Assembly (NCBI GenBank): GCA_902796785.1
Contig: CADBQJ010000210.1
Location: 1 to 6,928, forward strand
Direction of reading: 5' to 3'
Origin: Fibrobacter succinogenes
GTDB lineage: Bacteria; Fibrobacterota; Fibrobacteria; Fibrobacterales; CADBQJ01
Length of the DNA: 6,928 nucleotides
Shown here piece after piece: positions 5,159 to 6,928 of the stretch. Below the pieces are notes generated by a model. It was not told the DNA's origin and did no database searches. It worked only from the letters and a program-made list of their open reading frames with translations. The position numbers and the translations under genes are program-made. Positions within the stretch are counted from its first letter, which is position 1; each line of letters begins with the position of its first letter.

Positions 5159-6928
5159 ATGCCGACGTTCGTTCATCTCGTCAACCATTCCGAATACTCG
5201 ATGCTCCGGTCGACGATCCGGATCGACGACATCGTCGGCAACGCGAAGCGCGACGCCGAGGGAAGCGGCTCCCCCGCCGCGGCGGCCCTGACGGACCGCG
5301 GCAACATGTTCGGGGCGCCGGAACTCCGCGCCGCCGCGAACCGCGCGGGCGTCAAGCCGATCTACGGCTGCGAGCTGATCTACGCGCCCGGGGAGCCGGG
5401 CGGCGTCCCGGGCGCCGACATCGTCTGGCTTCTGGCGGAGAACGACGAAGGATACCGCAACCTCGTCGACCTCGTCTCGCAGGGCTGCCTGAACGAAGAC
5501 GGAGACGAGCCGGTCGTGGACTGGACGCGGATGGCCGAAAGGAGCGGAGGGCTCTTCGCCCTCTACGGCGGACGGCGCTCGCATCTCGGCAAGGCGCTGC
5601 TGTGCGGGAACGCGAAGCTGGCAAAGGAGCGGACGGACGCGCTGCGCGGGCTCTTCGACCGCGACCACCTCTTCCTGGCGATCCAGGACAACGGCGCGCG
5701 CGACGACAGGACGCTGATCGCCCGGACGACCGAGTTCGCGGACGCGGAGGGGATCCAGGTCGTCGCGACCGGCGACAACCACTACGTCCGGCGCGAGGAC
5801 CGGCAGGCCTGGCGGGTCCTGCGGTGCATCGCGCGGCGCGAAACGCTGGCCGGCTGCAGGGAAGAGTGGCCCGGAGAGCTCCACTGCCGCGCGGCCGAGG
5901 AGATGGAGCGGCTCTTCCGCGACCGGCCCGACGCGATCGCCAACACGGCGAAGATCGCGGACGCCTGCAACGTCGTCGTCGAGACGTACGTCGGCGACCG
6001 CCGCTGGCCGCGGTTCCCCCTCCCCGAAGGGTTCGCCGACGCCGACGAATGCCTGGCGCACCTCGCGTGGGAGCGCGCGCCGAAGCGATATCCGAAAATG
6101 ACCGAGGAGGTCCGGACCCGCATCGAGTACGAACTCGACATGATGAAGCGGATGGACGTGGCGAACTACATGCTGATCGTGCAGGACGTCGTCGTCTGGG
6201 CGAAGGAGAACGGCGTGCCCGTCGGCCCGGGCCGCGGCTCGGCGCCCGGCTCCGCGGTCGCCTACGTCCTGGGCGTCACCGACGTCGACCCGATGAAGTA
6301 CGGGCTGCTGTTCGAGCGGTTCCTCAACCCCGCGCGCGTGTCGATGCCCGACATCGACGTCGACATCTCCGACCTGGAGATTCCCCGCGTCGTGGACTAC
6401 GTCGCGCGGCGCTACGGGCGGGACCGCGTCGCGAGAACCATCGGCCGCATGCGGCTGAAGTCCAAGACCGCGCTTCTGGAAACCGGCCGCGTCCTGGGCC
6501 GGGAACGCCACGAGTTCAACGACGCCGTCCGGAAAATCCCCGGGATCGTCCGGGGGCTGAAGGCGCCAGCCCGGAAGAGGCGCGCGGACGACCTCTACGC
6601 CGACGAAATCCCGGATGTGCGCGACTTCTTCGTCCGCGGACAGGCGCAATGGCGCCGGATCTGGGAAACCGCGCTCAAGATCGAGGACCTCGTCCGCGGG
6701 ACGTACGTGTGGTCGGCCGCCGTCGTCGTCGCGCGGCAGCCGCTGCGGGAGCTGGTGTCGCTCTGCCGGGCTCCCGGAGAAACGATCCCCGCGGTCCAGT
6801 GCGACTGGAACGACGCGGAGGAGATCGGACTGCTCAAACTGGACTTCCTCGGGCTGCGCGCCCTCTCGGTGATCACCGACGCCTGCGAGATGATCCGCGA
6901 GAACCACGGCGTCGAGCTCGACATGGAC
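5159..6928 (+). CDS. dnaE: Divergent DNA polymerase III alpha subunit (DnaE-type, C-family), 3' end cut by the window
   Basis: C-family polymerases copy DNA using three catalytic aspartates. The window holds 590 codons with no stop; full DnaE proteins have roughly 1,000-1,200 residues. An N-terminal PHP domain (about 1-275) is followed by the palm and catalytic core. VGPGRGSAPGSAVAYVLGVTDVDP (355-378) and LLFERFLNP (383-391) match the family well, as do PDID with D398 and D400 and KLDFLGL with D562, so the triad is present. PHP motifs are eroded: HLVNHSEYS replaces HLHVHSEYS (V8 for His), and TDRGN replaces TDHGN (R47 for His). The usual HAAGVVI motif reads WSAAVVV (518-524), and the TFGTM...AKAAIRD region is altered. 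The ATG at 5159 has a purine-rich GAGAGG 8 nt upstream and gives the family N-terminus; an in-frame ATG at 5132 lacks such a site. Arginine codons are about 40 percent CGG, unlike glgB. It is probably an accessory polymerase, but a sole replicative enzyme is not excluded. Confidence 0.88.
   Translation, partial: MPTFVHLVNHSEYSMLRSTIRIDDIVGNAKRDAEGSGSPAAAALTDRGNMFGAPELRAAANRAGVKPIYGCELIYAPGEPGGVPGADIVWLLAENDEGYRNLVDLVSQGCLNEDGDEPVVDWTRMAERSGGLFALYGGRRSHLGKALLCGNAKLAKERTDALRGLFDRDHLFLAIQDNGARDDRTLIARTTEFADAEGIQVVATGDNHYVRREDRQAWRVLRCIARRETLAGCREEWPGELHCRAAEEMERLFRDRPDAIANTAKIADACNVVVETYVGDRRWPRFPLPEGFADADECLAHLAWERAPKRYPKMTEEVRTRIEYELDMMKRMDVANYMLIVQDVVVWAKENGVPVGPGRGSAPGSAVAYVLGVTDVDPMKYGLLFERFLNPARVSMPDIDVDISDLEIPRVVDYVARRYGRDRVARTIGRMRLKSKTALLETGRVLGRERHEFNDAVRKIPGIVRGLKAPARKRRADDLYADEIPDVRDFFVRGQAQWRRIWETALKIEDLVRGTYVWSAAVVVARQPLRELVSLCRAPGETIPAVQCDWNDAEEIGLLKLDFLGLRALSVITDACEMIRENHGVELDMD

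Noticed and set aside
5072..6907. 611-codon open frame on the minus strand opposite the dnaE-like gene
   Set aside because: The plus strand encodes clear polymerase motifs throughout; the minus product has low-complexity Arg/Val/Asp-rich sequence and no recognisable family.

Overview
The window is GC-rich bacterial chromosome (by eye about two-thirds G+C; AT-rich stretches occur only between genes). The lineage is inferred. The first 83 bases end in a C-terminus (SGMSVRCVKN) that looks like the FISUMP / Fibrobacter succinogenes major paralogous domain. Several intergenic regions carry TAnnTTTG-like boxes, the -7 element known from Bacteroidota. Both point to a high-GC member of the Fibrobacterota or a related FCB-group lineage. 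No rRNA, tRNA, CRISPR array, insertion sequence or integrase was seen.

Layout: (1) bases 1-83, end of a probable FISUMP-domain protein, followed by a strong intrinsic terminator. (2) 185-2395 (+), glgB, glycogen branching enzyme, complete, with a 20-bp inverted repeat in its leader. (3) a long bidirectional terminator at 2414-2449 shared with (4) rpsU (bS21), 2486-2695 (-), which starts with TTG. (5) a 162-bp AT-rich divergent promoter region. (6) 2858-3601 (+), a SPOR-domain lipoprotein with a long Pro/Ala/Glu tail, closed by an 11-bp-stem terminator. (7) 3676-5007 (+), rimO, the ribosomal protein S12 methylthiotransferase. (8) a 151-bp intergenic region holding a hairpin, a perfect 14-bp palindrome, an imperfect palindrome and a promoter-like box. 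(9) 5159 to the window edge (+), the first 590 codons of a divergent DnaE-type DNA polymerase III alpha subunit.

The genes look like separately transcribed units, not one pathway: terminators stand between most of them. glgB makes the alpha-1,6 branches of glycogen. rpsU and rimO both serve the 30S subunit. The SPOR lipoprotein probably acts at the cell envelope, on septal peptidoglycan. The most interesting part is the right end. The DnaE-like protein keeps the three polymerase aspartates but has lost PHP-domain histidines and has altered some core motifs. Its upstream region carries TGAACGATCGTTCA, which fits the GAAC-N4-GTTC form of the LexA box of Gram-positive bacteria. A damage-inducible accessory polymerase is a reasonable but unproven reading; the gene is cut by the window edge.
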